Shown piece after piece: positions 28,046-36,914 of a stretch of 64,000 bases of DNA; within the stretch, counting starts at the first letter, position 1; the number at the start of each line of letters is the position of its first letter. Below the pieces are notes generated by a model. It was not told the DNA's origin and did no database searches. It saw only the letters and a program-made list of their open reading frames with translations. The position numbers and the translations under genes are program-made. This DNA is from Allobosea sp. 47.2.35 (lineage in GTDB: Bacteria > Pseudomonadota > Alphaproteobacteria > Rhizobiales > Beijerinckiaceae), in the NCBI RefSeq assembly GCF_024655635.1, contig NZ_JANLGI010000005.1:62001-126000 (forward strand), read 5' to 3'.

Positions 28046-29080
28046 TCAGGCGGCCTGCTTGCGCGGCTGGATCAGCTTGCGGTTGACCAGCACCTCGGCG
28101 ATCTGCACCGCGTTGAGCGCCGCGCCCTTGCGCAGGTTGTCCGACACGCACCAGAAGGCGAGGCCGTTCTCGACGGTCGAGTCTTCGCGGATGCGCGAGA
28201 TATAGGTCGCGTCCTCGCCGGCCGCCTCATGCGGGGTGATGTAGCCACCGGGCTCGTGCTTGTCGATCACGAGGATGCCCGGCGCGGTGCGCAGCACCTC
28301 GCGCGCCTCGTCGGCGGTGATCGGCTTCTCGCACTCGATGTTCACGCTCTCGGAATGGCCGATGAAGACCGGCACGCGCACGCAGGTCGCGGTCAGCTTG
28401 ATCTTCTTGTCGAGGATCTTCTTGGTCTCGACCACCATCTTCCACTCTTCCTTGGTGAAGCCGTCCTCCATGAAGACGTCGATATGCGGAATGAGGTTGA
28501 AGGAGATGCGCTTCGGGAACTTCTTGGTGGTGACCTCGCCGGCCGAGAACACGGCGCGGGTCTGGTTGAACAGTTCGTCCATGCCTTCCTTGCCGGCGCC
28601 GGAAACCGACTGGTAGGTCGAGACGACGACGCGCTTGATGCCGAACTTGTCGTGCAGCGGCTTCAGCGCCACGACGAGCTGCGCGGTCGAGCAGTTCGGG
28701 TTGGCGATGATGTTCATCTTGGTGAAGCCCGCAGCAGCGGCGGCATTCACCTCCGGCACGATCAGCGGCACGTCGGGATGCATGCGGAAGGCCGAGGAAT
28801 TGTCGATGACGACGCAGCCCTGCGCGCCGATCTTCGGCGACCAGGCCTTCGAGACGTCGCCGCCGGCCGACATCAGGCAGATATCGGTGTCGGAGAAATC
28901 ATAATGTTCCAGGGCCTTGCACTTCAGCGTCTTGTCGCCGAAGGAAACCTCGGTGCCGACCGAGCGCGACGAGGCGAGCGCCACGACCTCGCCGACGGGG
29001 AAGGCGCGCTCGGCGAGAATGTCCAGCATCTCGCGGCCTACATTGCCGGTTGCTCCGACGACTGCGACCTTGAAGCTCAT
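28046..29080 (-). CDS. asd: Aspartate-semialdehyde dehydrogenase
   Basis: Reduces aspartyl phosphate to the semialdehyde for lysine, threonine, methionine and diaminopimelate synthesis. The 344-aa product starts at ATG 29080 (AAGGA ribosome site) with FKVAVVGATGNVGREM. The catalytic cysteine lies in NPNCSTAQ, and the HIDVFMEDGFTKEE region follows. The upstream in-frame extension of 19 residues is unsupported. It is a single-gene unit here. Confidence 0.94.
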   Translation of the reverse strand: MSFKVAVVGATGNVGREMLDILAERAFPVGEVVALASSRSVGTEVSFGDKTLKCKALEHYDFSDTDICLMSAGGDVSKAWSPKIGAQGCVVIDNSSAFRMHPDVPLIVPEVNAAAAAGFTKMNIIANPNCSTAQLVVALKPLHDKFGIKRVVVSTYQSVSGAGKEGMDELFNQTRAVFSAGEVTTKKFPKRISFNLIPHIDVFMEDGFTKEEWKMVVETKKILDKKIKLTATCVRVPVFIGHSESVNIECEKPITADEAREVLRTAPGILVIDKHEPGGYITPHEAAGEDATYISRIREDSTVENGLAFWCVSDNLRKGAALNAVQIAEVLVNRKLIQPRKQAA

Positions 29081-29560
29081 GATGTGATCCTTTGCGGATA
29101 AGGCGGTTCTGGTCTCCCTTTGGGGGCCGCCCCGCACCGGTTCGGGCGGGTTCGGCGATCTCTCCCCGCCGGGGGGAGATGGACCCGGAACCGAGGCGAA
29201 GCGTCAGCGCGACAGGCCGGTTTTCCCGGTCGTCGTTTTGGTCGTGAGTTTCGTCGTCGTCAGACGGACAGTCACAGAGCCAATCCCGAAGGGCTGAAAA
29301 CTTCGCTAGGCGGCACAACCTTGCGCCACGCCTTGTCAGAACACCGGGAACGCCGAAATGTCAATCTCCTCCTCATAGTGGTGCCCGGTCCGCGCATTAA
29401 CCCTGCCCGTTGACCTCCTGTTCACTTTGCCGGCCGATCGCCCGGCGCCGGTAACCCGGCGGCGACTCTCAGCGTCCAGCCTGCCCGCCTGACGATCGAT
29501 GGCACGGCCGGCCTTGCGCCGCGCGGGAGTGACGGGTTGCGTTTGCGTTCGGAGGAATTG
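29081..29560. other. Intergenic spacer between asd and the 29561 gene
   Basis: 480 bases between divergent starts. It holds a hairpin ATCTCTCCCC / GGGGGGAGAT (29158-29180, one T-G pair). No open frame with a ribosome site was found. The GTCGTCGTTTTGGTCGTG tract (29230s-29250s) is low-complexity. It presumably contains both promoters and a long leader for one of the genes. Confidence 0.4.
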
Positions 29561-30640
29561 ATGGACCGGTTGCGGTCCCTGTCGCAGCAATTGCGGCAGG
29601 GCTTGTCCGTTGCCGGCGCCGGATGCCGCGTCATCTGGGCAAGGGTCGCAGCCATCGATCTCGTCCCGGCGCTCATCACCTGCGTCGACCGGATCGAGAG
29701 CGGCTTCCGCACCGTCTCCCATATTCTTCGCCGCCTCATGCCGCGCAGGGGTCTGGGCTTGCCGGGTGCCCTCGCCTGGCGGATCGCGGCAGCTCTCGGC
29801 GGCATCAGCCTGACGGCAGCGCTCGTCACAGCGCTGTCCGGGAATGGCGAGGGCCAGTCGCAGCTCGCCAGCCTGGCATCACCCGTGGCAGCGGCAACCA
29901 CCCAGAACGCCGCCGTCAATCGCAAGCCGCTCCTCGCCACCACGGAGGCCGATTGGGTCGCGATCACCCGCCCGATCACGATCTTCAATCTGGAAGCTCC
30001 CGAACTTGGCCGCGAGGCTCCCGCGATCGAGGCTCGTCGCAGCCGCGATGGCGGCCGGCGCGAAGACCTCCTGAGCTTCGGCACCTTCGCAGGCGCCGCC
30101 CCCCATCTCTTGCTGCGCCTGCAGACGGGCGATGGCATCGCCGCCCATTCCGGCTCCTTCACGGTCGCGCTGGTTCATGCGGCGGCACTTCGCAGCCTCG
30201 CCGTCGAGCGCGGCAGCACGCCCGCCACGATCGAGACCCGCTTCGGCCCTCTCGAAACCGCCGATATCGTTCTCGGCGACGGTTCGGAAACCCGCGCCTG
30301 CCTCGCCTTCCGCTCGGTCGGACCTGATGCTCCCTTCGCGATGAGCGGCTGGTGGTGCGCCGGTGCCAAGCCCAGCGACCGCAAGCAACTGACCTGCCTG
30401 ATCGACCGGCTCGACCTCGCCAATGCCGGCGCCGAGCCCGAACTGCGCGCCGCCTTCGCCCGCAGCGAGCTTAAGCGTCAGCCGGGCTGCGCCACGCCGC
30501 GCCTAGCGGCGACCGGCCGCAAGGTCTCCTGGCTTGACGCTGATGGCACGATGCCGGCCCTGCGCATGAAGACCGCGACCGCCGAGCCGGCAGCCGAATC
30601 TCGGCCGCGTCGTGCGAAAAAGCCCCGTCGCGAGCGCTAA
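29561..30640 (+). CDS. Hypothetical membrane-anchored protein
   Basis: 359-aa protein. GGAGGAATTG immediately upstream fixes ATG 29561. The N-terminal 70 residues are basic and probably cytoplasmic, one membrane segment spans about residues 82-102, and the rest would be periplasmic. That part has an ordered beta-rich region (HSGSFTVALVHAAAL, RFGPLETADIVL) and several cysteines (CLAFRS, WWCAG, LTCLID, PGCATP). The C-terminus ends in a basic PRRAKKPRRER tail. I do not recognise the family. Confidence 0.75.
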   Translation: MDRLRSLSQQLRQGLSVAGAGCRVIWARVAAIDLVPALITCVDRIESGFRTVSHILRRLMPRRGLGLPGALAWRIAAALGGISLTAALVTALSGNGEGQSQLASLASPVAAATTQNAAVNRKPLLATTEADWVAITRPITIFNLEAPELGREAPAIEARRSRDGGRREDLLSFGTFAGAAPHLLLRLQTGDGIAAHSGSFTVALVHAAALRSLAVERGSTPATIETRFGPLETADIVLGDGSETRACLAFRSVGPDAPFAMSGWWCAGAKPSDRKQLTCLIDRLDLANAGAEPELRAAFARSELKRQPGCATPRLAATGRKVSWLDADGTMPALRMKTATAEPAAESRPRRAKKPRRER

Positions 30641-30729
30641 CAAAGTTGTTAACGACGCGGTGCTAGTCTTTGCACCGGTTTTTGGATGCTTACATCGAGC
30701 GGATCGATCCGCTCCCGGAGATTGCCGTC

Positions 30730-31035
30730 ATGATGTCGTTCAAGCGCGTTGCCGCCATCCTCGCCGTCGCCGCGACGGCCTCGACCGTGATGGTCAGCAT
30801 CGCCGAAGCACAGAACCGCCGCGGCCCGCTGCGCGTCACCGTCCAGAAGCGCAGCTATCTCGATCCCGGCAATGTCGTGCCGGTCGGCTCGCTGAACCGC
30901 TATGCCAGCCAGCACATGTCGGCTTCGCCGGTCTATGCCAGCACGGGCGAGCTTTATGGCGAAGGCACCCTGCCTGGGCGTATCGGCGCGGGCGTGAACC
31001 CGTTCGCAAATACCTTCGCGACGCCGCGTTTCTGA
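30730..31035 (+). CDS. Small secreted protein of unknown function
   Basis: 101-aa product from ATG 30730 (30733 is also possible) with a clear signal peptide: KR, a hydrophobic core and cleavage after AEA. The mature part (about 75 residues) is basic at first (RRGPLRVTVQKRSYLDPGN) and then rich in Tyr, Ser and Gly. GGAG lies nine bases upstream. It probably resides in the periplasm or is exported. No family was recognised. Confidence 0.7.
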   Translation: MMSFKRVAAILAVAATASTVMVSIAEAQNRRGPLRVTVQKRSYLDPGNVVPVGSLNRYASQHMSASPVYASTGELYGEGTLPGRIGAGVNPFANTFATPRF

Positions 31036-31076
31036 GAAGCCCATTCGTCAAGGGCACCTTCTTGAAGGGCGCTTGT

Positions 31077-31220
31077 CATCCCGTGTCTGCGCCGCAGCGT
31101 GCAACGCTGCTGCGCAGACACGGGACCGTTCTCAGGAAAAGGCGCCCTCTCGTCGCGCGATCCCGCATCTGCGCAGCAGCACCACGTGCCGCAGCGCGTG
31201 CGGGATGACACCCTTCATTA
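31077..31220. repeat. REP/BIME-like intergenic repeat, copy B
   Basis: 144-base counterpart of copy A at 24766-24932. It contains a perfect 13-bp stem CCCGTGTCTGCGC (31080-31092) / GCGCAGACACGGG (31112-31124) and a second imperfect stem TCCCGCA...TGCGGGA. It lies between a small secreted-protein gene and the convergent E1 gene and could also act as their terminator. Confidence 0.8.
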
Positions 31221-31245
31221 ACGCGCCCCCTTCGTGTCGCGCCCC

Positions 31246-33645
31246 TTACTCCGGCAGCGCCCTGAGATAACGCACCGGCCGCCCCGGCGCCGCCGCGTTC
31301 GCCGCATGCACGATCGCGTTAGCATCGATACCGAAATGCCGGTAGAGGTCCGCCACCGTGCCGGTCTGGCCGAAATGCTCGACGCCAAGCGCCTTCTGCC
31401 TGTGGCCATGCACGCTGCCAAGCCAGGCTAGCGTCGCCGGATGCCCGTCCAGCACCGAGACGATGCCGCAATCGCGCGAGAGTTCGCCGAGCAGCCGCTC
31501 GACATGGCTCGTCGCCTCGACATTGCCGCGCTGGCGCGCCCGCTCCGCCGCCTGCCAGCCGGCATTGAGCCGGTCCGCCGAGGTGATCGCGAGCAGGCCG
31601 ACATCGCGCCGGTCCTCGCTAAGCAACCCGACCGCCTCGATCGCCTCGGGCGCCACCGCGCCGGTAAAGGCGATCACGACCGATGCGTTCGGCCCCGGCT
31701 TCCTCAGCCAATAGGCGCCATCGATGATGGCGCGCTCCAATTCCGGCGTCATAGCACGGCTCGGCTGCTCGACCTGCCGTGTCGAGAGGCGCAGATAGAC
31801 CGAGCCCCCGGTCTCGTCGCGCAGCCAGGTGCGCTCGTCGGGGTCGCCCTCGCCGTCGCGCTGCATGTAGTCGAAGGACCAGCGCATCATCACGGCAAGC
31901 TCATCGACGAAAGCCGGCTCGAAGGAGCAGAGCCCGTCCTGGCTCATGCCGATCAAGGGCGTCGCAATCGACTGATGCGCCCCGCCTTCCGGCGCCAGCG
32001 TCACGCCTGACGGCGTCGCCACCACCATGAAGCGCGCATCCTGGTAGCAGGCATAGTTCAGCGCATCGAGCCCGCGCGAGATGAACGGATCGTAGAGCGT
32101 ACCGATCGGAATCAGGCGCTCGCCGAAGATCGAATGCGACAGGCCGAGCGCCGAGAGGTTGATGAACAGGTTCATCTCGGCGATGCCGAGCTCGACATGC
32201 TGCCCCTTCGGCGAGAATTCCCATTTCTGCATCGAGGGAATGCGCTCGTCCTTGAAGGTGTCGGCCATCGACGCCTTGGCGAAGAGCCCGCGCCGGTTCA
32301 CCCAGGGCCCGAGATTGGTCGAGACGGTGACGTCCGGCGCCGTCGTCACGATACGGTCCGCAAGCGGCCCGCCCGTCTTGGCGAGATCGTCCAGCACCTT
32401 GCCGAAGCCCATCTGGGTGGACATCGACGGCTGGATGCCGGCCTCCAGCTTCTCCGGAACCGGCAGCTTGGGGGCCGAGAAGCGCCGCCGCCCCTGCGAG
32501 AAGAACGGCACCTTGTCGAGGAAGGCGCGCATCTCGCTCTCGGACAGGCCAAGGCCCTCGAACAGGTCCCATTCATGGCCGGGGCGGATATTATTCGCCT
32601 TGCGGAAGCCGTCGAGCTGCTCCTTGGTCATCAGCCCGGCATGGTTGTCCTTGTGCCCGGCGATCGGCAGCCCGAAACCCTTCACCGTATAGGCGAGAAA
32701 GCAGACCGGCCGGTCATGGTCGATCACCTCGAAGGCCTCGAGGATCGACGGCAGGTCGTGGCCGCCGAGATTGCACATCAGCTTCGAGAGCTCGGCATCG
32801 GAGCGCTTCTCGATCAGCGTGGTCACCGGCCCCTGGTCGCCGAGATCGTCCATCAGGCGCTTGCGCCAGGCCGCGCCGCCCTGGAAGGTCAGCGCCGAAT
32901 AGAGCTGGTTCGGGCAGGAATCGATCCAGGCCTTCAGCCGTTCGCCGCCCTTTTCCTTGAAGGCGGCCTGCTGGAGCGAGCCGTATTTCAATGTGACGAC
33001 GTCCCAGCCGAAATTGCGGAACATCGTCTCGAAGCGGTCGTAGAGCCCCTCGCGGATGACGGCGTCGAGCGACTGGCGGTTATAGTCGATGATCCACCAG
33101 GTATTGCGCAGCCCGTGCTTCCAGCCCTCCATCAGGGCCTCGAAGATATTGCCCTCGTCGAGCTCGGCATCGCCGATCAGCGAGACCATGCGGCCTTCCG
33201 GCCGGTCCTTCGCCCAGCCATGCGCCTTCACGTAATCCTGCGTCAGCGAGGAGAACAAAGTCTGCGCAACGCCGAGGCCGACCGAGCCGGTCGAGAAATC
33301 GACGTCGTCGATATCCTTGGTGCGCGAGGGATAGCTTTGCGCACCCTTGTAGCCGCGGAAGTTTTCCAGCTTCTCGCGGGTCTGCAAGCCCATCAGGTAG
33401 TTGATGGCGTGGAAGATCGGCGAGGCATGCGGCTTCACCGCCACCCGGTCCTGCGGCTTCAGCGCGGCCATGTAAAGCGCCGTCATGATCGTGGCGAGCG
33501 AGGCCGAGGAGGCCTGATGCCCGCCCACCTTCATTCCGTCCTCGTTCTGACGGATATGGTTGGCGTTGTGGATCGTCCACGAGGCCAGCCAGAGGATCTT
33601 CTTCTCCAGCTCAGCGAGAAACGGCAGGCGCGGATCTGTTGTCAT
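31246..33645 (-). CDS. AceE/MdeB-like thiamine-diphosphate-dependent E1 (transketolase-like) enzyme
   Basis: 799-aa homodimeric-type E1. The N-terminal domain has SSASLATIMTALY, HASPIFHAINYLMG and the ThDP-binding GDAELDEGN-type motif. The central transketolase pyrimidine domain has the GIAEMNLFINLSALG segment, and a C-terminal transketolase domain follows. Relatives include AceE and MdeB (2-oxobutyrate dehydrogenase E1 of the methionine-gamma-lyase pathway); the length is closer to MdeB-type than to E. coli AceE (887 aa). No E2 or E3 gene lies in the window, so its substrate and partners are unknown. Confidence 0.82.
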   Translation of the reverse strand: MTTDPRLPFLAELEKKILWLASWTIHNANHIRQNEDGMKVGGHQASSASLATIMTALYMAALKPQDRVAVKPHASPIFHAINYLMGLQTREKLENFRGYKGAQSYPSRTKDIDDVDFSTGSVGLGVAQTLFSSLTQDYVKAHGWAKDRPEGRMVSLIGDAELDEGNIFEALMEGWKHGLRNTWWIIDYNRQSLDAVIREGLYDRFETMFRNFGWDVVTLKYGSLQQAAFKEKGGERLKAWIDSCPNQLYSALTFQGGAAWRKRLMDDLGDQGPVTTLIEKRSDAELSKLMCNLGGHDLPSILEAFEVIDHDRPVCFLAYTVKGFGLPIAGHKDNHAGLMTKEQLDGFRKANNIRPGHEWDLFEGLGLSESEMRAFLDKVPFFSQGRRRFSAPKLPVPEKLEAGIQPSMSTQMGFGKVLDDLAKTGGPLADRIVTTAPDVTVSTNLGPWVNRRGLFAKASMADTFKDERIPSMQKWEFSPKGQHVELGIAEMNLFINLSALGLSHSIFGERLIPIGTLYDPFISRGLDALNYACYQDARFMVVATPSGVTLAPEGGAHQSIATPLIGMSQDGLCSFEPAFVDELAVMMRWSFDYMQRDGEGDPDERTWLRDETGGSVYLRLSTRQVEQPSRAMTPELERAIIDGAYWLRKPGPNASVVIAFTGAVAPEAIEAVGLLSEDRRDVGLLAITSADRLNAGWQAAERARQRGNVEATSHVERLLGELSRDCGIVSVLDGHPATLAWLGSVHGHRQKALGVEHFGQTGTVADLYRHFGIDANAIVHAANAAAPGRPVRYLRALPE

Positions 33646-33803
33646 GAAATTGGCCCGAACTCCCAGTGCCGCCGATCATGCACGGAAGCACTGGCAGAAC
33701 GAGCCAAATTTCTGTGCGGCGCCAGCCGGCTTTGGTGATTTCCGCTACGGCACGGCGGCCGGGCGAGGAAAACCACCAATCGGACAGCCGGGCCGGTTGC
33801 CGG

Positions 33804-34505
33804 CTACTTGTCGATCTGGGCGATCCGGTCGAGAGCTGCAGCGAAGCCGCTCAGCGAGACGTTGAACGAGACCGGCTCGTTATTCGATAGGTTCAGCGCC
33901 GCGACCGTCAGCGCCTTGCCGGCCTTCATCGCATCGGTCGCCACAGTCGGGAACGAGATCGGCAGCAGGCAGCCCTGCGCCAGGCAGGTCGAGAAGCGCA
34001 GGCCTTGTCCGAGATCCTTGTCGTCAAGCCTGAGAACGGCGCCATTCTCCAGCTTCATCCCGTGCGGGAACAGGATCGTACCCTCGGCGCGCCCATCCCT
34101 CGGCGCGCGCAACTCGATGGCGAAGACGCGCTGGCCGGTCTGGCTGTTGCCCTGCGACTGCAGGAGCACGCAGAGCCGCTGCCGCTCGACGATGCGGCAA
34201 TCGACGGTCCAGTCGCCATAGGTCTCGTTGATCGCAGTGGCACCGTTCGGCAGCGTCGCGGCTGGGGCCGCAGGCTGGCTGACGCTCGGCGCAGCCGGAG
34301 AGGCCGGCGCCTGCGCGACGGGCTGGGCCGGCTTGGGCGCGGGCTTCGGAGCGGGCTTGGGCGCCGGACGGGGGGCAGCTCGTTGCGGCGTAGCTGCGGC
34401 CGGCTGCTCCGCCGGTTCTTCCTGCGCATGCACAGCCGGCGACGCGAAGGAGCCGAGCGCGAGAACGGCGGCGAGGGAGGCGGTGCGGAAGGAATGATGT
34501 TTCAT
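33804..34505 (-). CDS. Invasion-associated locus B (IalB) family protein
   Basis: 233-aa exported protein from ATG 34505 with a signal peptide cleaved after VHA. A Pro/Ala/Lys-rich spacer with PAPKPAPKPAPKPA-like repeats (about residues 35-80) precedes the IalB domain, which starts at YGDWTVDC and has a second cysteine pair in RLCVLLQ and CLAQGC. IalB proteins are named after Bartonella, but in free-living species the family is common and its role is unclear. A start at 34553 is unlikely because it would bury the signal peptide. Confidence 0.85.
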   Translation of the reverse strand: MKHHSFRTASLAAVLALGSFASPAVHAQEEPAEQPAAATPQRAAPRPAPKPAPKPAPKPAQPVAQAPASPAAPSVSQPAAPAATLPNGATAINETYGDWTVDCRIVERQRLCVLLQSQGNSQTGQRVFAIELRAPRDGRAEGTILFPHGMKLENGAVLRLDDKDLGQGLRFSTCLAQGCLLPISFPTVATDAMKAGKALTVAALNLSNNEPVSFNVSLSGFAAALDRIAQIDK

Positions 34506-34849
34506 GTCAGCGCTGTCGTATGAAGATATGGCTCGCCCTATCGCAGAAACCACTCCGGAGAGAAAGCACGAAAACGCTGCCTCGCCGAAATAGATGATTT
34601 CAGAGATCGAATGCTCAGCGAGATCAACAATAGAATCATTTCAAACTGAAAGTATTCGCTTCATCGAGAGCCTGCTTCGAGTGAGGCATCCGAAGCTCGA
34701 TCTTGCGGCTGTAAAATCCTTAGAGACGCCTGACCTCTGCTGTCCGCGCAGGCGAACCCTGCCGCCGGCCTGCTTGTGAGCGCCCCGCCCCGCATGTCAG
34801 AAACCGGCACGGAATCGGGCCGCACGACCCGCGCAGGAGGAACCTACCC
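34506..34849. other. AT-rich spacer between the IalB gene and the M20 gene
   Basis: 344 bases. The stretch from about 34560 to 34740 is close to 50 percent GC by eye, well below the surrounding sequence. A 61-codon frame (34594-34779) lies in it, but it has no ribosome site and I do not accept it as a gene. The region marks the border between the housekeeping part and the catabolic block and may be the scar of an insertion. Confidence 0.4.
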
Positions 34850-36271
34850 ATGAGCAACAGCAAGGATGTCTGGCGTCGGGTCGACGACAAGGCCCCAGCC
34901 TATTTCGGGCTCTCCGACCGCATCTGGCACATGCCCGAGCTGAACTATCAGGAGGTCCGCTCGGCCGCCGAACACGGCGCCATGTTGGAGAGCGAGGGTT
35001 TTCGGGTGACGACCGGCGTCGCCGGCATTCCCACAGCGGTCGTCGGCGAGGCCGGCGAAGGCGGCCCGGTCATCGCGATCATGGGCGAATTCGACGCCCT
35101 GCCGGGCCTGAGCCAGGAGGCCGGTAACGCGACCGAGACCCCGGTCGAGAGGGGCGGCAACGGCCATGGCTGCGGCCATAACATGCTGGGCTCCGCCTCG
35201 CTGCTCGCCGCCGCCGCGGTGAAGGACTATCTCGCCGCCAACGGACTCAAGGGCCGCGTGCGCTACTATGGTTGCCCCGCTGAGGAAGGCGGCTCGGCCA
35301 AGGGCTTCATGGTCCGCGCCGGCGCCTTCGACGATGTCGATATCGCCCTGTGCTGGCACCCGGCCTCGTTCAACGGCGTCAACCGCGCCTTCTCGCTCGC
35401 CTGCGTCGAGATCGAGTTCACCTTCTCCGGCCGCGCCTCGCATGCCGCTGCGGCGCCGCATCTCGGCCGCTCTGCGCTCGATGCGGTCGAGCTGATGCAT
35501 ATCGGCGTCAACTACATGCGCGAGCACATGCCTTCGACGGCGCGCGTGCACTACGCGATCATCAATGCCGGCGGCATCGCCCCCAATGTCGTGCAGGCCA
35601 CCGCGACGACCCGCCAGCTCATCCGCGCCGCCACGCTCTCCGAGATGTGGGAGCTCGTCGCCCGCGTGAAGAAGATCGCCGAGGGTGCGGCCCTGATGAG
35701 CGAGACCACAGTCGCGATCAAGCAGCTCTCGGGCGACGCCAATCTCGTCGGCAACCGCCCGCTGGAAGAGACGATGCAGGCCAACCTGCTGGCGCTCGGC
35801 GGCCCCGGCTTCGACGCCGCCGACCATGCCTTCGCCGCAAAATTCCAGAAGACGCTGAGCCCGCAGGACATCGCCGCCGCCTATGGCCGCTTCGACCTGA
35901 AGCCGAAGGAGGGCGAGGCGCTGAGCGACGAGATCTACCCGCTCGGCGCCGGCAACGACACCTCGGTCGGCTCGACCGATGTCGGCACCGTGAGCTGGGT
36001 CGTCCCGACCGTGCAGTGCCGCACCGCCTGCTACGCGATCGGCACGCCCGGCCATTCCTGGCAGCTGGTCGCACAGGGCCTCGCCCCGGCCGCCCACAAG
36101 GGCCTCGCGCTCGCGGCCAAGGCGATGGCCGGCGTCGCCTCCGACGTGCTGAACGACCCCGCCCTGCTCAAGGCAGCCAAGGACGAGTTCGCGGCCTTCC
36201 GCGCGAAGAATTCCTTCGCCAACCCGATCACTGACGATGTCGAGCCGCCGCTCGACATGGCCGCGCATTGA
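34850..36271 (+). CDS. M20-family amidohydrolase (AbgB-like), copy 1
   Basis: 473-aa cytoplasmic metallohydrolase that would cleave an N-acyl or peptide bond of an amino-acid conjugate. Metal-site residues are visible in GHGCGHNM and PAEEGG, with the small dimerisation domain at GRASHAAAAPHLGRSA. A strong GCAGGAGGAA ribosome site precedes the ATG. It is closely similar (roughly 60 percent by eye) to the gene at 54448-55875. The AbgB family includes p-aminobenzoyl-glutamate hydrolase subunit B; the actual substrate here is unknown. Confidence 0.87.
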   Translation: MSNSKDVWRRVDDKAPAYFGLSDRIWHMPELNYQEVRSAAEHGAMLESEGFRVTTGVAGIPTAVVGEAGEGGPVIAIMGEFDALPGLSQEAGNATETPVERGGNGHGCGHNMLGSASLLAAAAVKDYLAANGLKGRVRYYGCPAEEGGSAKGFMVRAGAFDDVDIALCWHPASFNGVNRAFSLACVEIEFTFSGRASHAAAAPHLGRSALDAVELMHIGVNYMREHMPSTARVHYAIINAGGIAPNVVQATATTRQLIRAATLSEMWELVARVKKIAEGAALMSETTVAIKQLSGDANLVGNRPLEETMQANLLALGGPGFDAADHAFAAKFQKTLSPQDIAAAYGRFDLKPKEGEALSDEIYPLGAGNDTSVGSTDVGTVSWVVPTVQCRTACYAIGTPGHSWQLVAQGLAPAAHKGLALAAKAMAGVASDVLNDPALLKAAKDEFAAFRAKNSFANPITDDVEPPLDMAAH

Positions 36272-36302
36272 TCGGGCGGACCAGAAGCGACAAAGCTTGA
36301 TC

Positions 36303-36342
36303 AGCCGGCCGGACGCGGGAGAGCCCCCACATCCGGCCGGCT
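36303..36342 (+). terminator. Hairpin after the M20 gene
   Basis: Perfect 11-bp stem AGCCGGCCGGA (36303-36313) / TCCGGCCGGCT (36332-36342), 31 bases after the stop, followed by TATTC. The T tract is weak but the stem is strong. Confidence 0.6.
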
Positions 36343-36357
36343 TATTCGGGGAATGCG

Positions 36358-36651
36358 CTAGCCACCCTGTAGTCCGGACAGCTCGACACGGATCGTCGGG
36401 CGGGTCGCCTTGAACTCGGCGACGGCAGCCGAAGTGAGGTCCGAGACCGAGTCGGAGGCGTTCGACATCAGGCGCAGGATGATCCGACCGAGCCGGTCGC
36501 GGGCTTCGGTCTCCAGCTCGGTGTCGAGCCTGTCGTCATGCCCGATCGCAGCCCAGGCCCTGGCCTGGACGGCTTCGGCGACGAGCAGTTCCTGGGAGTT
36601 CAGCACACCGGGGAAGCGGAAATTCGAGCTAGGCATCGGCGATTCAAACAT
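36358..36651 (-). CDS. Small hypothetical protein
   Basis: 97-aa protein from ATG 36651, starting MFESPMPSSNFRFPG. It is helical and acidic in the middle (LDTELETEARDRLGRIILRLM), with no membrane segment. The upstream in-frame extension to 36774 overlaps the promoter of the aminotransferase gene and is not supported. It sits between the M20 gene (convergent) and an aminotransferase gene (divergent). I do not recognise the family. Confidence 0.55.
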   Translation of the reverse strand: MFESPMPSSNFRFPGVLNSQELLVAEAVQARAWAAIGHDDRLDTELETEARDRLGRIILRLMSNASDSVSDLTSAAVAEFKATRPTIRVELSGLQGG

Positions 36652-36795
36652 GGCTGGCCAACGGATATAGGGCGGCCTCGGTTCCCGGCAAGGCAAAGAG
36701 AAAATCCGCAGCCGGATAGGTCGCCCCCTCACCATCGAAATTCCATGTGACGAGCGCGCTACGAAGCCGGACAAACAGGTCGGATAAACATAAAA

Positions 36796-36820
36796 TCCAA
36801 ATTGGACTTATTGTCCAAAT
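36796..36820. promoter_or_regulatory. TTGGAC/GTCCAA operator upstream of aminotransferase 1
   Basis: TTGGAC (36802-36807), TTATT, GTCCAA (36813-36818) is a perfect 6-bp-arm inverted repeat, with a partly overlapping TCCAAATTGGA just before it. The same half-sites recur at 40893-40933 upstream of the second aminotransferase and argH. A shared regulator, perhaps the DauR-like protein encoded between them, is a reasonable guess. Confidence 0.55.
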
Positions 36821-36914
36821 TTGCCTTGACCCGCTCCCTCCCCGCCTGCACAGATGGCCGGCACAGCCTTGCCGCCCCGACGGCAAGCCACAGGCCGCAA
36901 GGCGGGAGGCTCGC

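Noticed and set aside
30649..31044. Minus-strand frame opposite the small secreted-protein gene
   Set aside because: The plus-strand product has a clear signal peptide and ribosome site; the antisense frame has neither.
34594..34779. 61-codon frame in the AT-rich spacer before the M20 gene
   Set aside because: No ribosome site, no recognised motif, and a composition unlike neighbouring coding sequence.
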